DNA of 64,000 bases from DASVEG01 sp035540495 (lineage in GTDB: Bacteria; Actinomycetota; Acidimicrobiia; Acidimicrobiales; CADCTF01). The notes under the pieces were generated by a model, which saw only the letters and a list, made by a program, of their open reading frames with translations, did no database searches and was not told where the DNA came from. This document shows, one piece after another, positions 15,798 through 23,054 of this stretch; positions within the stretch are counted from its first letter, which is position 1, and the number at the start of each line of letters is the position of its first letter. Both the position numbers and the translations under genes were made by a program. Where the stretch lies: the NCBI GenBank assembly GCA_035540495.1, contig DATLGL010000019.1, positions 1 to 64,000 on the forward strand, read 5' to 3'.

Positions 15798-17755
15798 GAT
15801 CCGCGGACGAGCGTGCGTCGCACCATACGATCCCGGTGGCGATGCCCGAGAAGAAGAGAACCTACGGCGTGCGGTTGATACGTGGCCCGTTCGTCTCGAT
15901 CCCGCCTCACCCTGAGTCGGTAAGCGACGTCGCTTCGCTACTGCTTCGTACGGCCTCAGAGACTTCGTCTCACCCGCGTGCGGTGGATCTGTTCTGCGGC
16001 GCCGGCGGCATGAGCCTCGGGCTGATGGACGCCGGATATGACGTGGTTCTCGGTGTCGACCACGACGACGCGGCCCTGGAGACGTACGCCGGGCAGCATC
16101 GTGGGCTTGCCCTCAAGCGGGATCTCTCGTCGAAGGACGACGTGGACGAGATCGCGGACCTGGTTTCGCGCCTTGACGTCGACCTGATCGCGGGCGGACC
16201 GCCGTGTCAGCCGTTCTCGAAGGCGGGCGCATCGAAGATCAGGAGCCTTGTCGCGGCCGGGGGACGACCCGCACATGACGAACGGCGCGACCTCTGGCAG
16301 TCGTTCCTGGACATCGTCACCTTCGTCCACCCCGCTGCAGTCATGCTCGAGAACGTCCCGGACATGGCGATCGGCGCAGACACCACCATCCTTCGCTCCA
16401 TGGTTCGGCGCTTGGAGGCAGAGGGATACGGGGTCCACACGGCGCTACTTCACGCTTGGGAGCATGGAGTACCGCAGCACCGTCAGCGGTTCTTCCTCGT
16501 TGCGCTGTCGGCCCAGCTGGATTTCGAGTGGCCGCGGTCGCGTCCTTATGTCGTGACGGTCGGAGATGCGATCGGAGACCTGCCTGCGGTCGACGGTGGT
16601 TGGCGATCACCGGCAGGTGCCGACGGCTACCACGATTACGAGGCGCCGACGGTGCCACACGAGTTCGTTAAGCGTGCCCGCCGCGGCCTCAGGGGAAGCG
16701 CATCAAAGCGGCTCTACGACCACATCACCCGCCCCGTGCGGCCTGACGATCGCGAGATCTTCGCGGCGATGAGCCCCTCGACGCGCTACTCGGAGATTGA
16801 CATCTCCTTACGGAGATACCGCGATGACATTTTTGAGGACAAGTACAAGCGGCTCGGGTCGAATGAACTGAGCAGGAGCATCACGGCGCACATTTCCCGC
16901 GACGGCTACTGGTACATACATCCGACGCAGCACCGAACCCTCACGATCCGAGAGGCGGCGCGGCTGCAGACCTTCCCGGACCGTGTCCGGTTCGCGGGTC
17001 CGCCGTCGACAGCGTTCCGCCAGATTGGCAATGCCGTTCCTCCGGCTCTTGCCGAGGTCGTCGGTCGAGCCGTTCGCGACTCACTTCGTCGCGCTGCGCC
17101 GCTCGGGCGCAGCACTTCCGAGGTCGCGAGCGTGCTTGCCACATGGTTCGAGGCCAAGGACGCGCTCGCGGCGCCTTGGCTCGCCGCCCCGTCGCCGTGG
17201 TCCTCGCTCCAAGCGCAGCTGATGCTTCACCGGCTCTCCGCGCGCAGCATCGACGAGCACTGGAACACCCTTGAGAAGCTCGATACACCCGAGCGAACGC
17301 ACGATGCAAGGGGCGCGCTTCGCGCCATGGCGGCCCAATTGGGGAGACCCGCTCGCGCCGACGTCGTGCTCGAGGCCGCATCCTGGTATCGGAAGCATCC
17401 AGCGGATCTCACAGACGCGACTGCAATGCACCGTGCGCCTGGCGTCTCACGCCAGATGGCGCGGCTCGCCGCTCTCGTTGATGCCGAGTTGGGACCGACA
17501 CCGGTCATCGTCAATGAGGGGTCGCTTCGCGTCGCGAGTCGCGTGTTCGGAACGGATGTGACCGAGAAGCGTCGCGGGAGCGATGGCCGTTTGGCCGTGG
17601 CTCGCCTTATCGGCGCAGAGAACGTCCTGGGATACGACGAGTCGCGCGCAGCGATGGCCGCAGTACTTGAGCTCGCGGCCACCGTCTGTGGCAAGAACCC
17701 GTCCTGTTCTCCCTGCCCTCTCGTCTCGATGTGCAGCGCCGCGAGAAAGAAGTGA
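15791..17755 (+). CDS. DrmMII-like cytosine-C5 methyltransferase fused to HhH-GPD/FeS domain
   Basis: 654 residues, GTG at 15791 or 15794 after AGGAGGA. Residues 64-430 hold the C5-methyltransferase motifs: DLFCGAGGMSLGLMDAGY (I, about 66), GGPPCQPFSKAG (IV, catalytic C139), MLENVPDM (VI), and QIGNAVPPALAEV (X). The last 130 residues resemble MutY/EndoIII-type DNA glycosylases: HRAPGVSRQMARL in place of LPGVGRKTA, a PVIVNEGSLRV segment, and four cysteines (C633, C639, C642, C648) in a C-x5-C-x2-C-x5-C pattern fitting a 4Fe-4S cluster. Two key positions differ: Q555 where EndoIII has catalytic Lys, and N575 where the family has catalytic Asp. It should methylate host DNA to protect it from DISARM. 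The extra domain may recognise T:G mismatches or only bind DNA. Confidence 0.88.
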   Translation: MVRSADERASHHTIPVAMPEKKRTYGVRLIRGPFVSIPPHPESVSDVASLLLRTASETSSHPRAVDLFCGAGGMSLGLMDAGYDVVLGVDHDDAALETYAGQHRGLALKRDLSSKDDVDEIADLVSRLDVDLIAGGPPCQPFSKAGASKIRSLVAAGGRPAHDERRDLWQSFLDIVTFVHPAAVMLENVPDMAIGADTTILRSMVRRLEAEGYGVHTALLHAWEHGVPQHRQRFFLVALSAQLDFEWPRSRPYVVTVGDAIGDLPAVDGGWRSPAGADGYHDYEAPTVPHEFVKRARRGLRGSASKRLYDHITRPVRPDDREIFAAMSPSTRYSEIDISLRRYRDDIFEDKYKRLGSNELSRSITAHISRDGYWYIHPTQHRTLTIREAARLQTFPDRVRFAGPPSTAFRQIGNAVPPALAEVVGRAVRDSLRRAAPLGRSTSEVASVLATWFEAKDALAAPWLAAPSPWSSLQAQLMLHRLSARSIDEHWNTLEKLDTPERTHDARGALRAMAAQLGRPARADVVLEAASWYRKHPADLTDATAMHRAPGVSRQMARLAALVDAELGPTPVIVNEGSLRVASRVFGTDVTEKRRGSDGRLAVARLIGAENVLGYDESRAAMAAVLELAATVCGKNPSCSPCPLVSMCSAARKK

Positions 17756-17973
17756 GCTAGGTGTGTTCCCTCGGGAGGTTGGTGACGCGGCTCCCCAGGG
17801 TGCGAGACACGACGGCGGCGTACCGCCCGCTCCGGTCCCGAGAGGTGCCGAGTTGTGGCACAGCGACAGTCCTCGCGCAATCGATAGCGGCGACGGTACG
17901 AACTGGCTCGTCACCCTCGTCGTCCGGAGAATGTTGACGCAGCGAGCTTTCACTGCGAGTGCTGCGCCGAAGC

Positions 17974-20418
17974 TCAGTCTCCGGTAGACACGGGCCTCAG
18001 TGGGTCCGCGTCGCTCCCCACCAACGACTTCGCTTCGTCGAACGCCGCGCGTGCGGCCGGCGTCCAGAACAGCAGTTGGCCTTCATGAAGGCGTCCGAGC
18101 ACCGCTTTGGTCGAGTCAGCAGCGTCGGGCCACAGGACAATGATGAGCACGGAAGTGCTGCGGGTGAGGGCGGTATAGATCCACTCGGGGGCGGATTCAT
18201 CACCGCCGATCACGGCCCTATCGGAGAAGACCACACACGACCGCTCGAGGCCTTTGATCCGCAGCATTCCCGCCACTTCGACCTCAGCCCACGGCGCAGC
18301 GTCACGCAGAGCTTCCTCAGTCAGATGGTCAGCTTCAGCGAGTGACACGAGCGGCGGGTTACCGTCGTACAGCGGACGGTATCCGTCAAGGACTTGCCGG
18401 AGTTCGGTGCTAAGGGTCGATTCGCTCCCCGCTAGGACGATCGGCCGAGGTCCGATCACCGCCGCCTTCCGAGACTCCGGCAGGACGAGGTCCAATTCGT
18501 CAGACGTCGGGCCTGCGTGGGCGTCCACGAATGCGAGCGCCAAGCCCTCAAGTGCTTCACACACTCGGAGGGGGAGGCGATACGACCCGCCGAGTTCGTG
18601 CTTCTTCCACTGCCGCCGCTTCAGTCCGGGGCGACGATAACACGGCCCCAAGTGCATCGACTGCGACTCGTCACCGGTGACGAAGAGGTGTTGAGGGTCT
18701 GGCGGTATGCATGCGAGCACACGGAAGTCGCTCTCTGTGAAGTCTTGGCACTCGTCCACGAAGACATGGGTCCACCCGCCGGGCAGCTTCAAATGCTGCT
18801 CAGCATCCACACGCGCGCGGTGCGCCTCGTACGCGTTGATTCGACGGTGGACGAACGAGTTCGGACGAGGTGGCTCCATCAGCACCGTCCACACCACCTC
18901 ACGAGCCTCGAGACGCAGCGGCTTGAGGCGGCCGCGCCGTATCGGGAGCGATGTGTCGCTGTAACGCTCCCACGTCAGGGCAGCCCGCCCATAGATGACA
19001 CGCTCCAGCTCTTCGTCGAGGAAGTCTGGAGAGAGGTAGCGCTCGGCTTGGCGGACTCGCTCCACGCCGAGCTTCGCCTCGGCTAGGGCTTTCCGTTCGT
19101 GAACCACGGTGCTCCAAGCCCGCGCCATACCCGGCCATGTCTGGCCCAGTACGCGATTCGGTAACCGATCACGATTGATCAGCATCACACTCACCTGCGT
19201 GGCTCCCACCCATGCATCCAAGACCGACCAGCCCGAGTCGCGGTGAGCCGCAGCAACGCCCTTGAGGATCTTCGAGGCGCGTATGCGCTCTTCGATCCAC
19301 AGCGCCAACTGGTCGACCATTGCCTTGTTGAAAGCCGTCACCAGAATTCGACGAGCCGCCGACGGGCGCGCAGTCTCGAGCGTCCGGACGACGCGTTCGG
19401 CGAGGACCCGGCTCTTTCCCGATCCTGCGGCGCCGACGACGACAGTCGGGTGATCGTCGGGGCGGGCGGCCTCATCCTGCTCGTCGTCCAAGAGCAGGGA
19501 TGCCTCGCCGGTATCGAACAGGGTGTCCCGGACGGCTCCCGACCGGCTCGCAGCCCGCACAACTGGTGGCGACGGCGACACCCAGGAAGGCGGTCGACTG
19601 TAGAGCTGCGATCGAACAGTGCCGGCACTCGCGTACCACTTCGCACGGACCTCGTGGCAACGCGGTAACGGGCCACCCCATGGGGGTTCGGACAGCCTGA
19701 CATCCGTCCGCGCCCAGCCAAGCGACTCGAGCTTTGCGATTGCACGAGCCAGGAGGTGGGCCTTCGTTGAGGTGGTGAAAAGGACTGCTCCTGTCGCGTC
19801 CACCTCATCGCCCAGGCGCACGAACCGCTTCGCGAGTTCGTCGACGTGGCGGTGATCGGAGTGGTCAAACAAATATCCGCCGACGATCAACGGGCGGATC
19901 GCTCCGGCTGAGAGCTGTAGGTCCGTCCACGAGGCCGTCTTGAACGATACGGAGACTTGGTCACTGTTGAGACACGAGCGGAGTTCGTCGAAGATTCGCT
20001 CCGCCATCGCGACCATGAATGGACTCGAGTCGGCGGCTTCCACGATCACCTCTGCCGGGCGCGCGTGGCCCGATGTCGCCAAGTGCGTCATCAACACTGC
20101 GACTGCGCACGCAGTGGCTCCAGTTCCGCAACCGATGTCGATGATCCGAAGTGATTCCGTCGTTGCGCCGACGAACGGAGCCAGCGCTCGAAGGGCCTCA
20201 TGCGTCCGTGCGCCGTGATACCAGAGGGCGTAACTAGTCGCGACCGATGGACGATCGTAGGCGCAATCGCGACCGCTGCTGAGCGCCAACAGGTCCTCGA
20301 GGCCCTGAGCCACCTCCCAGCCGGACCAAGCGGCTCCTCGCTCCAAGATGGTGGCGCCACACGCACGGGCGACTGCTTCGTCGACGAGCGCTGCGTAGGA
20401 CGTAAGCGAGTCGCTCAT
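17974..20418 (-). CDS. Methyltransferase fused to UvrD-like SF1 helicase
   Basis: 814 residues. The start is ATG 20418, overlapping the radical SAM stop as ATGA. Residues about 60-290 form a Rossmann methyltransferase with motif I RIIDIGCGTGATACAV (about 91-106); there is no NPPY or PCQ motif, so it is not an obvious DNA base methylase. After a Ser/Pro-rich linker, residues about 315-814 are superfamily-1 helicase: VVVGAAGSGKSRVLAERVV (Walker A, about 328), VFVDECQDFTESDFRVL (motif II, about 553), VTGDESQSMHL (III), GGSYRLPLRVCEAL (IV), RIKGLERSCVVFSD (V), and YTALTRSTSVLIIV (VI). All ATPase motifs look intact. I know of no characterised protein with this architecture. It is the last gene of a minus-strand operon and converges on the DISARM block. 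Confidence 0.85.
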   Translation of the reverse strand: MSDSLTSYAALVDEAVARACGATILERGAAWSGWEVAQGLEDLLALSSGRDCAYDRPSVATSYALWYHGARTHEALRALAPFVGATTESLRIIDIGCGTGATACAVAVLMTHLATSGHARPAEVIVEAADSSPFMVAMAERIFDELRSCLNSDQVSVSFKTASWTDLQLSAGAIRPLIVGGYLFDHSDHRHVDELAKRFVRLGDEVDATGAVLFTTSTKAHLLARAIAKLESLGWARTDVRLSEPPWGGPLPRCHEVRAKWYASAGTVRSQLYSRPPSWVSPSPPVVRAASRSGAVRDTLFDTGEASLLLDDEQDEAARPDDHPTVVVGAAGSGKSRVLAERVVRTLETARPSAARRILVTAFNKAMVDQLALWIEERIRASKILKGVAAAHRDSGWSVLDAWVGATQVSVMLINRDRLPNRVLGQTWPGMARAWSTVVHERKALAEAKLGVERVRQAERYLSPDFLDEELERVIYGRAALTWERYSDTSLPIRRGRLKPLRLEAREVVWTVLMEPPRPNSFVHRRINAYEAHRARVDAEQHLKLPGGWTHVFVDECQDFTESDFRVLACIPPDPQHLFVTGDESQSMHLGPCYRRPGLKRRQWKKHELGGSYRLPLRVCEALEGLALAFVDAHAGPTSDELDLVLPESRKAAVIGPRPIVLAGSESTLSTELRQVLDGYRPLYDGNPPLVSLAEADHLTEEALRDAAPWAEVEVAGMLRIKGLERSCVVFSDRAVIGGDESAPEWIYTALTRSTSVLIIVLWPDAADSTKAVLGRLHEGQLLFWTPAARAAFDEAKSLVGSDADPLRPVSTGD

Positions 20419-21260
20419 GCAGGAGCGAACCCTTCTCGCCCCTCGGACAGATGAGGCAGCTTCGTGCGCAGCGTGCTGACCGTCCGGCCATAGTCCGACG
20501 CCGTCCACCCGATCTCCTGGATCAGTTCCAAGGCGGCCTCACGTGTTCCTGCGACGAATTGACCTCGATCAGGGTGGAACGGTTGGACGACGAAGCGCTG
20601 CACGCCTGTCGCGACGAGATCCTTGGCGAATCCATCGACATCCTCGACCGGCAGGAGTGGAGTCATCGTGATCGCGCACTCGATGCCCGCAAGGCGCACC
20701 GCCGTGATGGCGTCCAGCCGCTTTCGATTGGTCGAGCAGTGCGGCTCGAACGCGCGACGTACGCGCTCAGAGTCCGTCGTGATCGTCATATTCACCTGAA
20801 CGTGGTCGAACTGTCGCAGCAGGTCGATGTCCCGGGTAACAAGCTGGCTTCGCGTCTGCACAACCAGTCTCGGTTGATGGCGTATGAGCTCTTCGAGCAG
20901 CTCTCTCACCAGTCGGAGCTTCCGCTCGATCGGCTGATAGGGATCCGTCACGCTGCTCATGTAGATGCGCTTGCCGCGCAGTGGCGTGCGCATGCGGCGG
21001 AGCACCGTGAGGGCATTCTGCTTGACCTCAACCCAGTAGCCCCAGGTCTCGCGACGCTCAGGGCTCCTGCTGAAGAACGCCGCGTAGCAGTAGGAGCAGC
21101 CGAATGAGCAGCCGGAGTACGGGTTCAGCGTGAAGTCGTAGTCCGACATGAAACCGGTCGCCTTGGTGAGGATGCTTTGCGTTGAGCGGTAGGCAACGTC
21201 GGCATGACCGATCCGCACCGGCTTGTCGTTGCCTCCATCGCCAAACTCCAGCTGGGTCAC
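20415..21260 (-). CDS. SPL/Rv2578c-like radical SAM protein
   Basis: 281 residues from GTG 21260, 3 bases after the stop of a small upstream ORF. The radical SAM cluster motif is CSFGCSYC (C51, C55, C58: C-x3-C-x2-C), within LNPYSGCSFGCSYCYAAFF. SSVTDPYQPIERKL and MTITTDSERVRRAFEPHC match the radical SAM proteins grouped with spore photoproduct lyase and mycobacterial Rv2578c. Such enzymes bind a 4Fe-4S cluster and cleave S-adenosylmethionine; the substrate here is unknown. The overlap with the methyltransferase-helicase gene suggests joint action on nucleic acid (inference). DNA photoproduct repair is an alternative, but the SPL C-terminal substrate region is not recognisable. Confidence 0.85.
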   Translation of the reverse strand: MTQLEFGDGGNDKPVRIGHADVAYRSTQSILTKATGFMSDYDFTLNPYSGCSFGCSYCYAAFFSRSPERRETWGYWVEVKQNALTVLRRMRTPLRGKRIYMSSVTDPYQPIERKLRLVRELLEELIRHQPRLVVQTRSQLVTRDIDLLRQFDHVQVNMTITTDSERVRRAFEPHCSTNRKRLDAITAVRLAGIECAITMTPLLPVEDVDGFAKDLVATGVQRFVVQPFHPDRGQFVAGTREAALELIQEIGWTASDYGRTVSTLRTKLPHLSEGREGFAPA

Positions 21261-21263
21261 GCT

Positions 21264-21431
21264 CTAGCCCTCGTCCTGCCACCACGAGGTCGGTCTCGCG
21301 CGCTGCGTCCTCACGAACGCGGCGACATCGAACCGGTAGTTGAGGAGCCGCTGCGGCCTCCGCGAGACGGCCTCGCTCTCGAACACCGACGCAGACCGCA
21401 GGGAGGATCGCAAGGGCGCTTTGACACTCAT
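21264..21431 (-). CDS. Small ORF, 55 residues, coupled to radical SAM gene
   Basis: It begins MSVKAPLRSSLRSASVFESE and ends RPTSWWQDEG. ATG 21431 overlaps the TGA of the preceding small ORF (ATGA), and its stop lies 3 bases before the radical SAM start. The geometry argues for real translation, since the same ATGA coupling is used elsewhere in this operon. The sequence is basic with an aromatic C-terminus, and no family is recognised. It could be an accessory peptide or the remains of a larger gene. Confidence 0.45.
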   Translation of the reverse strand: MSVKAPLRSSLRSASVFESEAVSRRPQRLLNYRFDVAAFVRTQRARPTSWWQDEG

Positions 21432-21565
21432 CGTGAGCCGCCCGTGCTCATTAGAGCTGCGACGCCATCCGAGACGGTCATGACCAGCCGCCGCGTCGCC
21501 TCGATCGCGAGCTGCTCACCCACCGCTCGGTTGAAGTACGTCGGTCGTAGTGGTCCGCGCTTCAT
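21428..21565 (-). CDS. Small ORF, 45 residues, ribosome-binding site present
   Basis: ATG 21565 is preceded by AAGGAG with a short spacer. The product starts MKRGPLRPTYFNRAVGEQLA and continues with a hydrophobic helix ending VSDGVAALMS. The stop overlaps the next small ORF as ATGA. No family is recognised. Upstream, 21566-21786 separates it from the nuclease gene; that gap holds only a weak 48-codon ORF (21757-21611) without a ribosome-binding site. Confidence 0.45.
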   Translation of the reverse strand: MKRGPLRPTYFNRAVGEQLAIEATRRLVMTVSDGVAALMSTGGSR

Positions 21566-21786
21566 GCGCTCCTTCGCCTCGGATATCCGTGCTGAACGTC
21601 CCTTTCGCGTTCACTTGTCCGCCACCCCTTTCGAGAGCTGCGACGACGCTGCGCTCAACGCTGACAAGGGCGCTCGGCGACTCCTGATCGCCCGCGGACG
21701 CTGTTCCTCCACACGGACGAGCGGGCGCCCTCCGCCATTGCTGTTGAGCACTTCCATCACGGGGAGCTGCCGGTCACAACCGCGAG

Positions 21787-22869
21787 CTACTTCGCCGCTG
21801 CAGCGAGCGGAGTGAGGAATCGAGACGAGACGTCCTGCCACTTCGCGACCATGGTTGAGCACTTGATGCCGGGCTCCTGCATGCTCATCTGCCGCCCGAG
21901 GATCTCGCCGAGCGTGGCCCGCAGCTCCTCGGCTTTGTCGGGCGGCTTGGCACAGTCGACGACGAAGTACACCTCCTCGTAGAGCGGATAGAGGAGGACC
22001 AATGCGCGTCGCGCACCCGCCCATGCGTACCTTCGGCTCTTGCCCTTGTCCCACTGCTCAAGGCCCTCGGCGCCGGCCCACTGGTCGAGAAGCTCACGGG
22101 CCTGCACGACCGGCGTTGCGGCGATCCGCCACAGCTCCTCGATCGCAGGCGACCCTCCTCCGCCCGCGCGCTTGTGCTCCTTTGCTGCCTCCGTCAGGCC
22201 GACGACTCGCGGGATGAGCGCGCGCAGGTTCTCGCCTTCGTAGTTGCGGATCTCAAGGCCGAGGACGTCGGCTGGCGCCATCTGTTGATTGAGGAACTCG
22301 ATGATTCGTCGGAGTTCGTCAGGTAGCTCGTCGGCAACGAACAAAAGACGGACTCGTCCTGCGAGGAGGTTGCTCTCGACCTGTTGCCAAAAAGCGTCGA
22401 CCGAAGCTGACAGATCGTCCGGTGCTGTGTCGGCGAGACCCAGCAGGTCCCGGAGCTGGTCGATTCCGTCGCCAGCAGCCGCGTGGGTGGCGTTGAAGTC
22501 GCCGATCAAGCGCTCCACCGGCCAGTAGACGACTGCATTCGCTGCGTAATCGAGCATCTGTCCGACTACTTCCCGCCGGATGCGCGAATCCGTGCTGCGC
22601 TTCACTTCGACGAGGGTCGGCACGCCGTCTTGATCGAGGAACAGGTGGTCAATCGCCCAACGGTCTGAGGCACCCGCGCTGTCTGGTATCCCGGCCTCGC
22701 GGCGTACGAGCACGAAACGCCGTGGCTCCGACCCCGGCGTCAGCTGATCACCCGCCAAAAGGACCGCGTGGCGTTCGAGGAGTCCCTGCAGGACGTCTTC
22801 GGCGGCGTACGGAGCCGACACCATGTTGACCAGCTGACCATCGCGCTCAACGAATATGCCCTGAGCCAT
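21787..22869 (-). CDS. PD-(D/E)XK nuclease-like protein
   Basis: 360 residues, ATG at 22869. The N-terminal 110 residues carry a restriction-endonuclease-like core: RWAIDHLFLDQDGVPTLVEV followed by KRS. D74 and E88-V-K90 form the D...ExK triad, and a following helix has RREVVGQMLDYAANAV, as in NucS/DUF91-like and RecB-like nucleases. The C-terminal 200 residues have no recognised domain, although AGARRALVLLYPLYEEVYFV looks like a structured strand-rich region. It is the first gene of the minus-strand set that continues, after a 221-base gap, into two small ORFs, the radical SAM gene and the methyltransferase-helicase. It probably cleaves or binds nucleic acid; the target is unknown. Confidence 0.75.
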   Translation of the reverse strand: MAQGIFVERDGQLVNMVSAPYAAEDVLQGLLERHAVLLAGDQLTPGSEPRRFVLVRREAGIPDSAGASDRWAIDHLFLDQDGVPTLVEVKRSTDSRIRREVVGQMLDYAANAVVYWPVERLIGDFNATHAAAGDGIDQLRDLLGLADTAPDDLSASVDAFWQQVESNLLAGRVRLLFVADELPDELRRIIEFLNQQMAPADVLGLEIRNYEGENLRALIPRVVGLTEAAKEHKRAGGGGSPAIEELWRIAATPVVQARELLDQWAGAEGLEQWDKGKSRRYAWAGARRALVLLYPLYEEVYFVVDCAKPPDKAEELRATLGEILGRQMSMQEPGIKCSTMVAKWQDVSSRFLTPLAAAAK

Positions 22870-22900
22870 CGAGACAGGGTGGCACGCGGCAGGCGTCGGC

Positions 22901-22926
22901 GCGTGAACTCCCCGGGAGCTTCACGC
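22901..22926. promoter_or_regulatory. Operator-like palindrome between divergent genes
   Basis: The outer arms GCGTGAA and TTCACGC are perfect 7-base inverted repeats enclosing CTCCCCGGGAGC, itself nearly symmetrical. The site lies in the 185-base gap between the nuclease gene (minus strand) and the DUF262 gene (plus strand), 32 bases before the nuclease start. A dimeric regulator of the two divergent units could bind here. No clear -10 or -35 elements were seen. Confidence 0.35.
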
Positions 22927-23054
22927 CGTCGTGGCGGATGCCATCACGCGGAACCGCGTGCGGCGACCCGGAAGGCCGCCTGCCGTAGGGCGGACCACCA
23001 CCGTGGCAAGGTGGATCTCGTCAACGGCGATCGGTCGACTAGAGGAGGACCGGT

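Noticed and set aside
17756..17973. Possible gene between the convergent methyltransferase and helicase genes
   Set aside because: The only open frames are extensions of antisense shadows with no ribosome-binding site.
21611..21757. 48-codon ORF after the nuclease gene
   Set aside because: No ribosome-binding site and no overlap coupling; it shares a frame with the antisense shadow of the nuclease gene.
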